This document shows, in pieces, positions 41,212-49,985 of a stretch of 64,000 nt of DNA (position 1 is its first letter; every line of letters begins with the position of its first letter). The notes beneath the pieces were generated by a model, which saw only the letters and a list, made by a program, of their open reading frames with translations, did not search any database and was not told the DNA's origin. The DNA comes from Pelomonas margarita. GTDB lineage: Bacteria > Pseudomonadota > Gammaproteobacteria > Burkholderiales > Burkholderiaceae_C. Where the stretch lies: NCBI RefSeq assembly GCF_043555875.1, contig NZ_JBIGHW010000004.1, positions 186,001 through 250,000 on the forward strand, in the 5' to 3' direction. The translations under genes and the position numbers were made by a program.

Positions 41212-43182
41212 ATGAACGACGCTGCCGATCAAGACAAGCCCTTGCTCCCCGTTGCCGATGCCGAGGCGCCAGCGGCGCCCAAGCGCCGCCGCACAACGGC
41301 CAAGGCCGCCGCCGAGGTGGCGCCGGACGCTGCTCCCGAGGGAGCGGAGGCCGCCGTGCCGGTGAAGCGCACGCGGCGCAAGGCCGAGCCGGCTGCTGCC
41401 GAGGCCGCGCCCGAGGCCGTGGCAGAGGAGGCGTCTGCGGCGCCCGCCCGCAAGCGCGCCCCGCGCAAGGCGGCGGTGGCGGCCGCCGAGCCGGTCGCCG
41501 AGGTGGCGCCGGCCCAGGCTCCGCTGTTCACGCTGGTGCCCGACGCGCCGGCGGCGGTGAGCGAGGTGCAAGCGAGCGAGGGCGGTGCCGATGACGGCGG
41601 TGAGGGCGACGATGACGGTGACGAGGGTGAGCGCAGCGGCCGCGGCCGCAACCGCCGCCGCAATCGCAAAGAGCGTGGTGAGCGGTCGGCGGATGGCGCG
41701 GCTGAGCCGGTGGCGGGTGGCAGCGAGCTGCCGGCGCCGGCGTTGACGCATGAGCTCGTCGAGGCCGCCGGTGCGCGCTTCGCAGACGTGCTGTCGGGCA
41801 ACCTGGACGCCGAGTCCGAGGGCCCTGTCGGGGAGCTGCCGCAGCTGCGACCGGAGGCTGACGAGGCCGAGGCCGAGGCCGCCGACGGCGAGGGCAAGCG
41901 CGTGCTGGCGCCGGATGCCGATGCGCCCAAGCTGCAAAAGGTGCTGGCGCAGTCGGGCATCGGGTCGCGCCGCGACATCGAGGAGTGGATCGCCGAGGGC
42001 AAGATCGAGGTGAATGGCGAGGTCGCTCATGTCGGCCAGCGCATCTCGTTCGGTGACCGCGTGCGCGTCAACGGCAAGGAGGTGCGCGTGCGCATCTCGC
42101 CGCCCAACCCGCGCATCCTGGCTTATCACAAGCCCACCGGCGAGGTGTCGACGTTCAACGACCCCGAGGGCCGCCCGACCGTGTTCCGCTCGCTGCCGCG
42201 TGTGCAGGGGCAGAAGTGGCAGTCCGTCGGCCGTCTGGACATCAACACCGAAGGCTTGCTGTTGTTCACCAACTCGGGTGAGCTGGCCAACCAGCTGATG
42301 CACCCGCGCTTCGGCGTGGAGCGCGAGTACGCGGCCCGTGTGCTGGGCTCGCTGAGCGACGAGCAGCGCACCAAGCTGCTGGAGGGTGTCAGCGTCGACG
42401 GCCAGACGGCCGCGTTCAAGGCCATCGAGGACGGCGGCGGCGAAGGCGCCAACCGCTGGTACCGCGTCACCATTACCGAAGGCCGCAACCGCGAGGTGCG
42501 CAAGCTGTTCGAGGCGGTTGGCATGGTGGTCAGCCGGCTGATCCGCATCCGCTACGGCACCGTCGTGCTGCCGCGCGGCCTGAAGCGTGGTGTCTGGGTG
42601 GAGCTGGGTGACGATGACGTGCGCGTCATCCGCCGCCTGGCCGGCCACAGCTCCAACACGGGCCAGGCCCAGCCGCAGCAGCCGTCGCAGGGCCAGGGCC
42701 AGCAGGGCAAGGGCCAGCAGCAGGGCGGCAAGAACGACCGCAACAAGCGCCGCAACGACGACCGCCATGCCGGCGTCGGACCGCGCCCCAGCCGCCCGCA
42801 GGAGCCGCAGCAGCCGCGCCCGCCGCGCGAAGAGCGCGCTCAACGCCGGGACGATGACGACGAGGACGACGGCTTCATTCCTCACCACATCAATCCGCTG
42901 GAGCAGACTTTCGACCGCCGCCATGCGACTGGCGGCAGGCGTGGTCTGCCCCAGGGTTTCGGTGCCGGCGGCAGCCAGCAGCAGGACCGGCCCAGCCGTG
43001 GCGGCGGCAACAAGGGTGGTGGCCCCCGCGAGCCCGATCCGATGCAGACCTCCGTGGGCTACATCGGCGGTGACGCCTTCCTGCGCCGCGGCGGTAGCGG
43101 TGGCGGGCGTGGCGGCAAGGGTGGCGGCGGTGGCGGCGGTGGCGGTGGCCGTTCGGGCGGCGGCTACGGTGGCCGGCGCTGA
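41212..43182 (+). CDS. rluB: 23S rRNA pseudouridine 2605 synthase RluB with long extensions
   Basis: RsuA-family enzyme. The core (about 240-490) has an S4 domain (PKLQKVLAQSGIGSRRDIEEWIAEGKIEVNG) and the catalytic Asp343 in GRLDINTEGLLLFTNSGELAN, then REVRKLFEAVGMVVSRLIRIRYG. An Ala/Glu/Lys/Arg-rich N-terminal extension of about 230 residues and a Gln/Arg/Gly-rich C-terminal tail of about 165 residues flank it, bringing the protein to 656 residues against roughly 290 in E. coli. The tail ends in Gly runs (GGKGGGGGGGGGG). Such basic disordered tails probably bind RNA. Starts 8 nt after scpB. Confidence 0.93.
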   Translation: MNDAADQDKPLLPVADAEAPAAPKRRRTTAKAAAEVAPDAAPEGAEAAVPVKRTRRKAEPAAAEAAPEAVAEEASAAPARKRAPRKAAVAAAEPVAEVAPAQAPLFTLVPDAPAAVSEVQASEGGADDGGEGDDDGDEGERSGRGRNRRRNRKERGERSADGAAEPVAGGSELPAPALTHELVEAAGARFADVLSGNLDAESEGPVGELPQLRPEADEAEAEAADGEGKRVLAPDADAPKLQKVLAQSGIGSRRDIEEWIAEGKIEVNGEVAHVGQRISFGDRVRVNGKEVRVRISPPNPRILAYHKPTGEVSTFNDPEGRPTVFRSLPRVQGQKWQSVGRLDINTEGLLLFTNSGELANQLMHPRFGVEREYAARVLGSLSDEQRTKLLEGVSVDGQTAAFKAIEDGGGEGANRWYRVTITEGRNREVRKLFEAVGMVVSRLIRIRYGTVVLPRGLKRGVWVELGDDDVRVIRRLAGHSSNTGQAQPQQPSQGQGQQGKGQQQGGKNDRNKRRNDDRHAGVGPRPSRPQEPQQPRPPREERAQRRDDDDEDDGFIPHHINPLEQTFDRRHATGGRRGLPQGFGAGGSQQQDRPSRGGGNKGGGPREPDPMQTSVGYIGGDAFLRRGGSGGGRGGKGGGGGGGGGGRSGGGYGGRR

Positions 43183-43221
43183 AACCGGTCGCAAGCTGCA
43201 ACTAGGGTCATCCCTGAACGC

Positions 43222-43227
43222 TACAAT
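43222..43227 (+). promoter_or_regulatory. -10 box upstream of ndk
   Basis: TACAAT matches the sigma-70 -10 at five of six bases and lies about 40 nt before the ndk ATG. No convincing -35 hexamer at 16-18 nt. A clear AGGAG follows before the start codon. Confidence 0.4.
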
Positions 43228-43265
43228 CGCAGGCTTTGTCCAATACGCCCCTTCAGGAGAACTCC

Positions 43266-43694
43266 ATGGCGATCGAAACCACCCTGTCCATCATCAAGCC
43301 CGATGCCGTGGCGAAGAACGTCATCGGCCAGATCTACGCCCGTTTTGAAGCCGCCGGCCTGAAGGTCGTGGCTGCCAAGATGGTGCACCTGTCGCGCGGC
43401 GAAGCCGAGCAGTTCTACGCCGTGCACAAGGCCCGCCCGTTCTTCAACGACCTGGTCAACTTCATGATCAGCGGCCCGGTGATGATCCAGGCCCTGCAAG
43501 GCGAAGGTGCCATCCTGAAGAACCGTGACCTGATGGGCGCGACCGACCCGAAAAAGGCCGAGAAGGGCACCATCCGCGCCGACTTCGCTGACAGCATCGA
43601 CGCCAACGCCGTGCACGGCTCCGACGCTGCCGAAACGGCCGCCGTCGAAGTGGCGTTCTTCTTCCCCGGCATGAACGTCTACGCTGCCAAGTAA
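43266..43694 (+). CDS. ndk: Nucleoside diphosphate kinase
   Basis: Transfers the terminal phosphate between nucleoside tri- and diphosphates through a phospho-His intermediate. 142 residues, normal. N-terminus MAIETTLSIIKPDAVAKNVIG is canonical. Active-site His117 is in NAVHGSDAAETAAVEVAFFF, and GATDPKKAEKGTIRADF precedes it. The ATG at 43266 follows AGGAG; an upstream in-frame start would add non-family residues. Between rluB and rlmN, as in many Burkholderiales. Confidence 0.98.
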   Translation: MAIETTLSIIKPDAVAKNVIGQIYARFEAAGLKVVAAKMVHLSRGEAEQFYAVHKARPFFNDLVNFMISGPVMIQALQGEGAILKNRDLMGATDPKKAEKGTIRADFADSIDANAVHGSDAAETAAVEVAFFFPGMNVYAAK

Positions 43695-43703
43695 ACCCCC
43701 AAC

Positions 43704-43719
43704 GGGGTCGGGAGACCCC
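43704..43719. other. Small hairpin between ndk and rlmN
   Basis: GGGGTC (43704-43709) and GACCCC (43714-43719) close a GGGA tetraloop. There is no T-run, and the rlmN Shine-Dalgarno AGGAAG follows directly. Possible stability or attenuation element. Confidence 0.35.
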
Positions 43720-43735
43720 GGCCCAGGAAGTTCGT

Positions 43736-44929
43736 ATGGACGCGGTCAACCTGCTCGGTTTTGATCTGCCAGGCCTGGCCGCCTACTGCGAGCAACTGGG
43801 CGAAAAGAAATTCCGTGCGACCCAGCTGTTCCGCTGGGTTCATCAGAAAGGCGCGTCGGACTTCGACCAGATGTCCGACCTCGCCAAGTCCTTGCGCGAC
43901 AAGCTCAAGGGCCGTGCCCACATCTCGGCGCTGCCGGTGATCTCGGAGCACGTGTCGGCCGACGGCACCATCAAGTGGCTGTTCGACGTCGGTGCCGGCA
44001 ACGCGGTCGAGGCCGTGTTCATTCCCGAGTTCGGCGATGCCGGGCCGTCCCAAATCGCCGAAGCGTCCCCTCGGGGGACAGCCGCTGCAGGCGGCCAGGG
44101 GTCAATAGTCCTTGATCGCGGCACGCTTTGCATTTCCAGCCAGGCTGGTTGCGCCGTGGGCTGCCGTTTCTGCTCTACCGGCCACCAGGGCTTCAGCCGC
44201 AACCTGACGACGGCCGAGATCACGGCCCAACTGTGGTTCGCCGAGCACTCGCTGCGCAAGCGCCTCAACACCGATGAGCGCGTCATCTCCAACGTCGTGA
44301 TGATGGGCATGGGCGAGCCGCTGCAGAACTACGACCAGCTCGTGCCGTCGCTGAAGACCATGCTGGACGACCACGGCTACGGCCTCAGCCGCCGTCGCGT
44401 GACGGTGTCGACGTCCGGCGTCGTGCCCATGATTGACCGGCTGCGCGAGGACTGCCCCGTGGCGCTGGCCGTCAGCCTGCACGCGCCCACCGACCCGCTG
44501 CGCGATCAGCTCGTGCCGCTGAACAAGAAGTACCCGATCGCCGAGCTGCTGGACAGCTGCAATCGCTACCTGGAGAAGGCGCCGCGCGACTTCATCACCT
44601 TCGAGTACTGCATGCTGCAGGAGGTGAACGACTCTCCCGAGCAGGCGCGTGAGCTGGTGCGCCTGGTGAAGCACCACGTGAACTGCAAGATCAACCTGAT
44701 CCCGTTCAACCCCTTCCCGGCATCCGGCCTGATCCGCAGCACGAATGCGCGCGTCCAGGCCTTCGCCGAGGTGTTGATTCAGGCCGGCATCGTGACCACC
44801 GTGCGCAAGACGCGCGGCGACGACATCGACGCTGCCTGCGGCCAGCTGGCCGGTGAGGTGCAGGATCGCACCCGCGCGCATATCCGCATGGTCAGGGCCC
44901 CCGTGATGGTGGCCAAATCCACGCCGTGA
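43736..44929 (+). CDS. rlmN: Dual-specificity RNA methyltransferase RlmN with in-frame insertion
   Basis: Radical SAM enzyme that methylates C2 of A2503 in 23S rRNA and A37 of tRNAs. 397 residues. The radical SAM cysteines are Cys139, Cys143 and Cys146 (CAVGCRFC), followed by STGHQGFSRNLT and VVMMGMGEPLQNYD. The C-terminal catalytic Cys lies in DIDAACGQLAGE. Between FIPE and DRGTLC, where E. coli RlmN has a single Asp, there are 28 residues (99-126) encoded by a palindrome-bearing stretch at 44030-44113. The rest aligns well, so the enzyme is probably active. Confidence 0.95.
   Translation: MDAVNLLGFDLPGLAAYCEQLGEKKFRATQLFRWVHQKGASDFDQMSDLAKSLRDKLKGRAHISALPVISEHVSADGTIKWLFDVGAGNAVEAVFIPEFGDAGPSQIAEASPRGTAAAGGQGSIVLDRGTLCISSQAGCAVGCRFCSTGHQGFSRNLTTAEITAQLWFAEHSLRKRLNTDERVISNVVMMGMGEPLQNYDQLVPSLKTMLDDHGYGLSRRRVTVSTSGVVPMIDRLREDCPVALAVSLHAPTDPLRDQLVPLNKKYPIAELLDSCNRYLEKAPRDFITFEYCMLQEVNDSPEQARELVRLVKHHVNCKINLIPFNPFPASGLIRSTNARVQAFAEVLIQAGIVTTVRKTRGDDIDAACGQLAGEVQDRTRAHIRMVRAPVMVAKSTP
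44065..44095. repeat. Twin palindromes inside rlmN
   Basis: GTCCCC/GGGGAC (44065-44070 and 44074-44079, TCG loop) is followed by GCCGC/GCGGC (44081-44085 and 44091-44095, TGCAG loop). The layout resembles the short GC-rich palindromic repeats common between genes in Comamonadaceae-type genomes. Here it lies within coding sequence, in frame and without a stop. No second copy was seen in the window. Confidence 0.5.
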
Positions 44930-44958
44930 CACGCTGGGTGTCCAACCTCGAGGATTTG

Positions 44959-45744
44959 ATGAAGCGACTGCTGACCGTCCTGACTGCCTGTCTGCTGGCC
45001 GCCTGCGCGAGCACCGGCACCGCGCCCACCGCCGACCGTGAGATCAAGACCGACTCCGATCAGACCGACGTCGACCGCCGCGCGGCCATCCGGCTGGAGC
45101 TGGCGCAGGGCTACTTCTCGCGCGGCCAGTTCCCGACGGCGCTGGACGAGCTCAAGCTCGCGCTGCAGGCCAAGCCCGACATGCGCGAGGCTGTCAACCT
45201 GCGCGGCCTCATCTACGCGTCCATGGGCGAGATGCAGCTCGCCGAGGAAACATTCCGCCGCGCGCTGGCCGTCTACCCCAACGACCCTGACACGCTGCAC
45301 AACTACGGCTGGTTCCTTTGCCAGCAGCGCCGCTGGCCCACGGCGGATTCGCTGTTCGACCAGGCGCTGGCCCAGTCGACCTACCGCGCGCCGGCGCGCA
45401 CGCTGCTGGCCAAGGGCGTCTGCGAGGCCCGTGCCGGCCGCCTGCTGGTGGCCGAGAAGACGCTGTCGCGCGCCTTCGAACTGGACCCGGCCAGCCCCGT
45501 CATCGCCGTCAACCTGTCCGAGGTGCTGTACCGCAACCGTGAGCTGGAGCGCGCCCGCTTCTACGTGAAGCGCGTCAACGACCAGCCCGAGCAGCTCAAC
45601 GCGCAGAGCGTTTGGCTGCAGCTACGCATCGAGCGCAAGCTGGGCCACACGGGCATCGTTGACGACCTGGCCCTCATCCTGCGCCGCAAGTTCCCGCAGG
45701 CCCCCGAAACGCAGGCGCTGGACGCCGGCCGCTACGAAGACTGA
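44959..45744 (+). CDS. pilF: Type IV pilus biogenesis/stability lipoprotein PilF (PilW)
   Basis: Outer-membrane pilotin that helps assemble the PilQ secretin. 261 residues. I chose ATG 44959, after GAGGA, because it begins a lipoprotein signal (MKRLLTVLTACLLAAC, lipid Cys16); the frame extends upstream to overlap rlmN. Six TPR repeats follow, with ELAQGYFSRGQFPTALDELKLALQAKP and LHNYGWFLCQQRRWPTADSLFDQAL as the family signature. The position between rlmN and a rodZ-like gene is conserved in beta- and gammaproteobacteria. Confidence 0.93.
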   Translation: MKRLLTVLTACLLAACASTGTAPTADREIKTDSDQTDVDRRAAIRLELAQGYFSRGQFPTALDELKLALQAKPDMREAVNLRGLIYASMGEMQLAEETFRRALAVYPNDPDTLHNYGWFLCQQRRWPTADSLFDQALAQSTYRAPARTLLAKGVCEARAGRLLVAEKTLSRAFELDPASPVIAVNLSEVLYRNRELERARFYVKRVNDQPEQLNAQSVWLQLRIERKLGHTGIVDDLALILRRKFPQAPETQALDAGRYED

Positions 45745-45775
45745 GCCGCCCTGCGGCCGACCGAAGAACGAGACG

Positions 45776-46666
45776 ATGCAACCCATCTCCGAGGGGCGTG
45801 AGCCCCAGCCCGCCACCGCAGGCGCCTGGTTGAGGCAGGCCCGTCAGCAACGCGGCCTGCACATCGCAGCGCTGGCGGTCATGCTGAAGGTGCCTCAGGC
45901 CAAGCTGGAAGCGCTGGAATCCGACCGCTACGACGAGCTGCCCGATGCGACCTTTGCGCGCGCGTTAGCGACGGCGATGTGCCGTGCGCTGAAGGTCGAT
46001 GCCGGGCCCGTGCTGGCGCTGCTGCCGAGCACGCGCGATCAGCAGTTCGACATGCGCCCCGGGCTGAACCAGCCCTTCCGCGAGCGCACGGGCAGCGCTG
46101 TGCTCGACGGCGCCGTGCTGGCCGCGCTGCTGCGGCCTGTGGTCTGGGGGCCGCTGCTGCTGGTGGCCGCGGCCGCTGCCATCTACTGGATCCCGGCCGG
46201 CTGGCTGCCGCAGGGCGGCGGGGCCTCGCAGCCCGAAGGCGTGGCCCCAGCGTCCGGCGTTGTGACCTCGGTGGCCAGTGCGCCGGTCGTCGAGTTTGTC
46301 CCGGCTCCGCCTGCGCCGCTGGCGGCCTCGGCGGCGTCTACGTTGGCGTCATCGCCCGCGATGGTGCCCGCAGCCGCGTCCGCACCGGCGCCAACCCCCG
46401 CGCCGGTGGCTGCAGCGGTCGTTACGGGGGCAGCCACCTTGCGCCTGTCGGCCGCGGCCGACAGCTGGGTTGAGGTGGCGGACGCCAAGGGCCAGGTCTT
46501 GCTGTCGCGCCTGCTGCGCCAGGGGGAGCAGCAGGAGTTCTCTGGCGCCGCTCCGTACAAGCTGCGCATCGGCAACGTCGGCGGTACGCGCATCGAATGG
46601 CGTGGTGCTGCTGTCGACCTGGCCGCCAGCGCTACGAACAACGTCGCCCGTCTGGAGTTGAAGTGA
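45776..46666 (+). CDS. RodZ-like HTH membrane protein (DUF4115)
   Basis: 296 residues. A cytoplasmic helix-turn-helix of the RodZ type (GAWLRQARQQRGLHIAALAVMLKVPQAKLEALESDRYDELP, about 16-57), one membrane helix (about 121-143, VVWGPLLLVAAAAAIYWIPAGWL), a Pro/Ala periplasmic linker, and a C-terminal DUF4115 domain (LRLSAAADSWVEVADAKGQVL..YKLRIGN). RodZ links MreB to the cell-shape machinery. Sequence and place next to ispG agree with that role, though orthology was not tested. Its stop overlaps the ispG start (TGATG). Confidence 0.88.
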   Translation: MQPISEGREPQPATAGAWLRQARQQRGLHIAALAVMLKVPQAKLEALESDRYDELPDATFARALATAMCRALKVDAGPVLALLPSTRDQQFDMRPGLNQPFRERTGSAVLDGAVLAALLRPVVWGPLLLVAAAAAIYWIPAGWLPQGGGASQPEGVAPASGVVTSVASAPVVEFVPAPPAPLAASAASTLASSPAMVPAAASAPAPTPAPVAAAVVTGAATLRLSAAADSWVEVADAKGQVLLSRLLRQGEQQEFSGAAPYKLRIGNVGGTRIEWRGAAVDLAASATNNVARLELK

Positions 46667-47928
46667 TGAGCGAATGGATCATTCCCGAGGCCGCTCCCGC
46701 GGCGCGCAAGAGCCGTCAGGCGCGTGTGGTCTGGGGCAGTCGCGTGGTCACCGTTGGTGGCGACGCGCCGGTGCGCGTGCAGTCCATGACGAACACCGAC
46801 ACGGTGGACGCCATTGGCACGGCCATCCAGGTCAAGGAGCTTGCGATTGCAGGCTCGGAGATGGTGCGCATCACCGTCAACACGCCCGAGGCGGCTGAGC
46901 AGGTGCCCTACATCCGCGAGCAGCTGGATCGCATGGGTATCGACACGCCGTTGGTGGGCGACTTCCACTACAACGGCCACCGCCTGCTGACCGAGTACCC
47001 GGCGATGGCGCAGGCGCTGTCCAAGTACCGCATCAACCCCGGCAACGTCGGTAAGGGCGATAAGAAGGACAAGCAGTTCGCGCAGATGATTGAGGCGGCG
47101 ATGACCTACGACAAGGTCGTGCGCATCGGCGTCAACTGGGGCAGTCTGGATCAGGAGCTGCTAGCGCAGTTCATGGACGAGAACGCCCGTCGCGCGGCGC
47201 CCTGGGGCGCCAAGCCGGTCATGTACCAGGCGCTGGTCGAGTCCGCGCTGACATCGGCCGCCTATGCCCGCGAGCTGGGCATGAACCCCGACAACATCAT
47301 CATCAGCTGCAAGGTCAGCGGCGTGCAGGACCTGATCTCGGTCTACCGCGAACTGGCCCGCCGCTGCGACTACGCGCTGCACCTGGGCCTGACCGAAGCC
47401 GGCATGGGCACCAAGGGCACGGTGGCGTCCTCTGTTGCGCTGGGCATCCTGGCGCAGGAGGGCATTGGCGACACCATCCGCGTCAGCCTGACGCCGCAGC
47501 CGGGCGAGGCGCGCACGCAGGAAGTCGTCGTCGCGCTGGAGATCCTGCAGTCGCTGGGCCTGCGCCACTTCAACCCCAGCGTCACGGCCTGCCCGGGCTG
47601 TGGCCGCACCACCAGCACGACCTTCCAGGAACTGGCCAAGCAGATCGACGACTTCCTGCGCCTGCAGATGCCGGTCTGGCGCAACAAGTATCCCGGCGTC
47701 GAGGAGATGAAGGTGGCCGTTATGGGCTGCATCGTCAACGGCCCCGGCGAGAGCAAGCATGCCGACATCGGCATCAGCCTGCCCGGCACGGGCGAGGCGC
47801 CGGCGGCGCCCGTCTTCATCGACGGCGAGAAGGCTGTGACGCTGCGCGGCGACAACATCGCGCAGGAGTTCCACGCGCTGGTCGAGAACTACATCGAGAA
47901 GCGCTTCGGCGCCACGGCTGCGGCCTGA
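46666..47928 (+). CDS. ispG: 4-hydroxy-3-methylbut-2-en-1-yl diphosphate synthase (IspG)
   Basis: 4Fe-4S enzyme of the MEP isoprenoid pathway that turns MEcPP into HMBPP. 420 residues. N-terminal TIM-barrel signatures: VTVGGDAPVRVQSMTNTDT, RITVNTPEAAEQVPYIREQL and YRINPGNVGKG. The C-terminal cluster domain has cysteines in ACPGCGRTTSTTF and GCIVNGPGESKHADIGISLPG. The start at 46666 overlaps the upstream stop by one base, which signals translational coupling. Confidence 0.97.
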   Translation: MSEWIIPEAAPAARKSRQARVVWGSRVVTVGGDAPVRVQSMTNTDTVDAIGTAIQVKELAIAGSEMVRITVNTPEAAEQVPYIREQLDRMGIDTPLVGDFHYNGHRLLTEYPAMAQALSKYRINPGNVGKGDKKDKQFAQMIEAAMTYDKVVRIGVNWGSLDQELLAQFMDENARRAAPWGAKPVMYQALVESALTSAAYARELGMNPDNIIISCKVSGVQDLISVYRELARRCDYALHLGLTEAGMGTKGTVASSVALGILAQEGIGDTIRVSLTPQPGEARTQEVVVALEILQSLGLRHFNPSVTACPGCGRTTSTTFQELAKQIDDFLRLQMPVWRNKYPGVEEMKVAVMGCIVNGPGESKHADIGISLPGTGEAPAAPVFIDGEKAVTLRGDNIAQEFHALVENYIEKRFGATAAA

Positions 47929-47939
47929 ACACGGATTCC

Positions 47940-49277
47940 ATGAGCGAGACCAAGAAAGTCCAGCCCGCGCTGCAGGCGGGTGATCGGAAGACCACCTTGC
48001 AGGCGGTCAAGGGCATGAACGACATCCTGCCGCCCGAGTCGGCGCGCTGGGAGCAACTCGAAGCCACGATGCGCAGCGTGCTGGCGCGCTACGGCTACAG
48101 CAATGTGCGCGTGCCCATCGTCGAGCCGACGGCGCTGTTCGTGCGCGGCATCGGCGAGGTGACGGACATCGTCGAGAAGGAGATGTACGCCTTCGAGGAC
48201 CGCGCCGACAAGCACGGCCAGGCTGAGCACCTGGCGCTGCGCCCCGAGGGCACGGCCGGCGTCGTGCGGGCAATGATCGAGCACAGCTACCTGCGCGACA
48301 GCCCGCGCCGGCTCTACTACGTCGGCCCGATGTTCCGCCGGGAGAAGCCGCAGAAAGGCCGCTACCGCCAGTTCCACCAGATGGGCATCGAGGCGCTGGG
48401 CTTCGCCGGCCCGGACGTGGATGCCGAAGTCATCCTGTTGGCCCGCACGCTGTGGCGTGAGCTGGGCCTGAAGGAGGGCGAGGACGTATCGCTGGAGATC
48501 AACTGCCTGGGCCAGCCCGAGGAGCGTGCTGCGCACCGCGCTGCGCTGATCGCCCACCTGGAGCAGCATCAGGACGTGCTAGACGAGGAAGCCAAGTCCC
48601 GCATGTACAGCAATCCGCTGCGCGTGCTGGACACCAAAAATCCGGCGATGCAGGCTATGGCCGAAGCGGCGCCTAAGCTGCTGGATTTCCTCGGCGACGC
48701 CTCGCTGGCCCACTTCAACGGCGTGCGCGCGCTGCTGGATGCGGTCGGCCTGGCTTACCGCATCAACCCGCGCCTGGTGCGCGGGCTGGACTACTACAAC
48801 CTCACCGTCTTCGAGTGGGTGACGGGCAAGCTCGGCGCCCAGGGCACGGTGTGTGCCGGCGGCCGCTATGACGGGCTGATCGAGCAGCTCGGCGGCAAGC
48901 CGGCGCCGGCCGTGGGCTTCGGCATGGGCATGGAGCGCCTGCTGCTGCTGCTAGAGACGCTGGGCCTGCAGGCGCCCGCCGCGGCGCCTGATGCCTACGC
49001 CGTCGTGCCCGACCCGGCCGAGCTGCCGCGCATTCTGCCCGCGCTGGAGGCGCTGCGTGCGGCCGGCGTGGCTGTGCAGATGCACGCCGGCGGCGGCTCC
49101 TTCAAGTCGCAGTTCAAGAAGGCCGACGGCTCCGGTGCGCGCTACGCGCTGGTGTTCGGCGCCGACGAACTGGCCCGTGGCGAGGTGGCCGTGAAGCCTC
49201 TGCGCGACGGCGCCGAGCAGACCTGCCGCCCCCTCGCCGACGTGGCCGCCTGGGCGGCCGAATTGCGCACCGCATAA
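47940..49277 (+). CDS. hisS: Histidyl-tRNA synthetase
   Basis: Class II aminoacyl-tRNA synthetase, 445 residues. Motif 1 region VKGMNDILPPESARWEQLE, motif 2 PRRLYYVGPMFRREKPQKGRYRQFHQMGIEALG, histidine motifs LVRGLDYYNLTVFEW and GGRYDGLIEQLGGKPAPAVGFGMGMERL, and a C-terminal anticodon-binding domain (about 345-445). It starts 11 nt after ispG. The first 20 residues are a variable extension. Note a second, catalytically different paralog, hisZ, further along. Confidence 0.98.
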   Translation: MSETKKVQPALQAGDRKTTLQAVKGMNDILPPESARWEQLEATMRSVLARYGYSNVRVPIVEPTALFVRGIGEVTDIVEKEMYAFEDRADKHGQAEHLALRPEGTAGVVRAMIEHSYLRDSPRRLYYVGPMFRREKPQKGRYRQFHQMGIEALGFAGPDVDAEVILLARTLWRELGLKEGEDVSLEINCLGQPEERAAHRAALIAHLEQHQDVLDEEAKSRMYSNPLRVLDTKNPAMQAMAEAAPKLLDFLGDASLAHFNGVRALLDAVGLAYRINPRLVRGLDYYNLTVFEWVTGKLGAQGTVCAGGRYDGLIEQLGGKPAPAVGFGMGMERLLLLLETLGLQAPAAAPDAYAVVPDPAELPRILPALEALRAAGVAVQMHAGGGSFKSQFKKADGSGARYALVFGADELARGEVAVKPLRDGAEQTCRPLADVAAWAAELRTA

Positions 49278-49313
49278 TCCCGGGCCTTGGCCCGCACACG
49301 CTGACTTCCTCCC

Positions 49314-49985
49314 ATGGCATCGCATCTCGACCTCGAAGAACAAGAACAACTCGACCAGCTCAAGGCCTTCTGGAAGCGCTGGGGCAACCTGATCACCTGG
49401 GTGATCACCGCCGCGCTGGCCGCCTTTGCCGCCTGGCAGGGCTGGACCTGGTACCAGCGTGACCAGGCCGCCAAGGCCGGCGCCATGTACGAGGAGTTCG
49501 ATCGCGCCTTCACCGCGCAGGACCTGGACAAGGCTGCCACGGCCGTGGGCGACCTGAAGTCGCGCTACGCTGGCACGGGCTTCGCCGCCCAAGCCGGCCT
49601 GCAGATCGCCAAGCTGCAGCTGGACAAGGACAAGGCCGACGACGCCCGTCAGAGCCTGGCCTGGGTGGCAGAAAAGGGCGCCGAGGCGTCCTACCGTGAC
49701 CTGGCCCGCCTGCGCCTGGCCGGCCTGCAACTGGATGCCAAGGCCTTTGACGATGCGCTGAAGACGTTGGACGCCATCAAGTCTGCGGAGTTTGCCGCGC
49801 TCGTGGCCGACCGTCGGGGTGACGCGTTGCTGTTGCAGGGCAAGGGCGATGCCGCCAAGGCCGAGTACCAGAAGGCGCTGGCGGGCCTGGAGAAGACGCA
49901 GGACTACCGCCGCATCATCGAGGCCAAGCTCGCCACGCTCGGCGTGCCGACCGCCGTCGAACCCACCACCGGAGCCGCGCAATGA
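49314..49985 (+). CDS. YfgM-like tetratricopeptide membrane protein
   Basis: 223 residues. A cytoplasmic N-terminus (HLDLEEQEQLDQLKAFWKRWGNLI), one membrane helix (about 25-43) and a periplasmic TPR-like domain (KAGAMYEEFDRAFTAQDLDKAATAV, AGTGFAAQAGLQIAKLQLDKDKADDARQSLAWV). This is the YfgM family, linked in E. coli to the SecYEG translocon and periplasmic chaperones. Stop and the bamB start overlap (ATGA), reproducing the hisS-yfgM-bamB-der order of E. coli. Confidence 0.92.
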   Translation: MASHLDLEEQEQLDQLKAFWKRWGNLITWVITAALAAFAAWQGWTWYQRDQAAKAGAMYEEFDRAFTAQDLDKAATAVGDLKSRYAGTGFAAQAGLQIAKLQLDKDKADDARQSLAWVAEKGAEASYRDLARLRLAGLQLDAKAFDDALKTLDAIKSAEFAALVADRRGDALLLQGKGDAAKAEYQKALAGLEKTQDYRRIIEAKLATLGVPTAVEPTTGAAQ

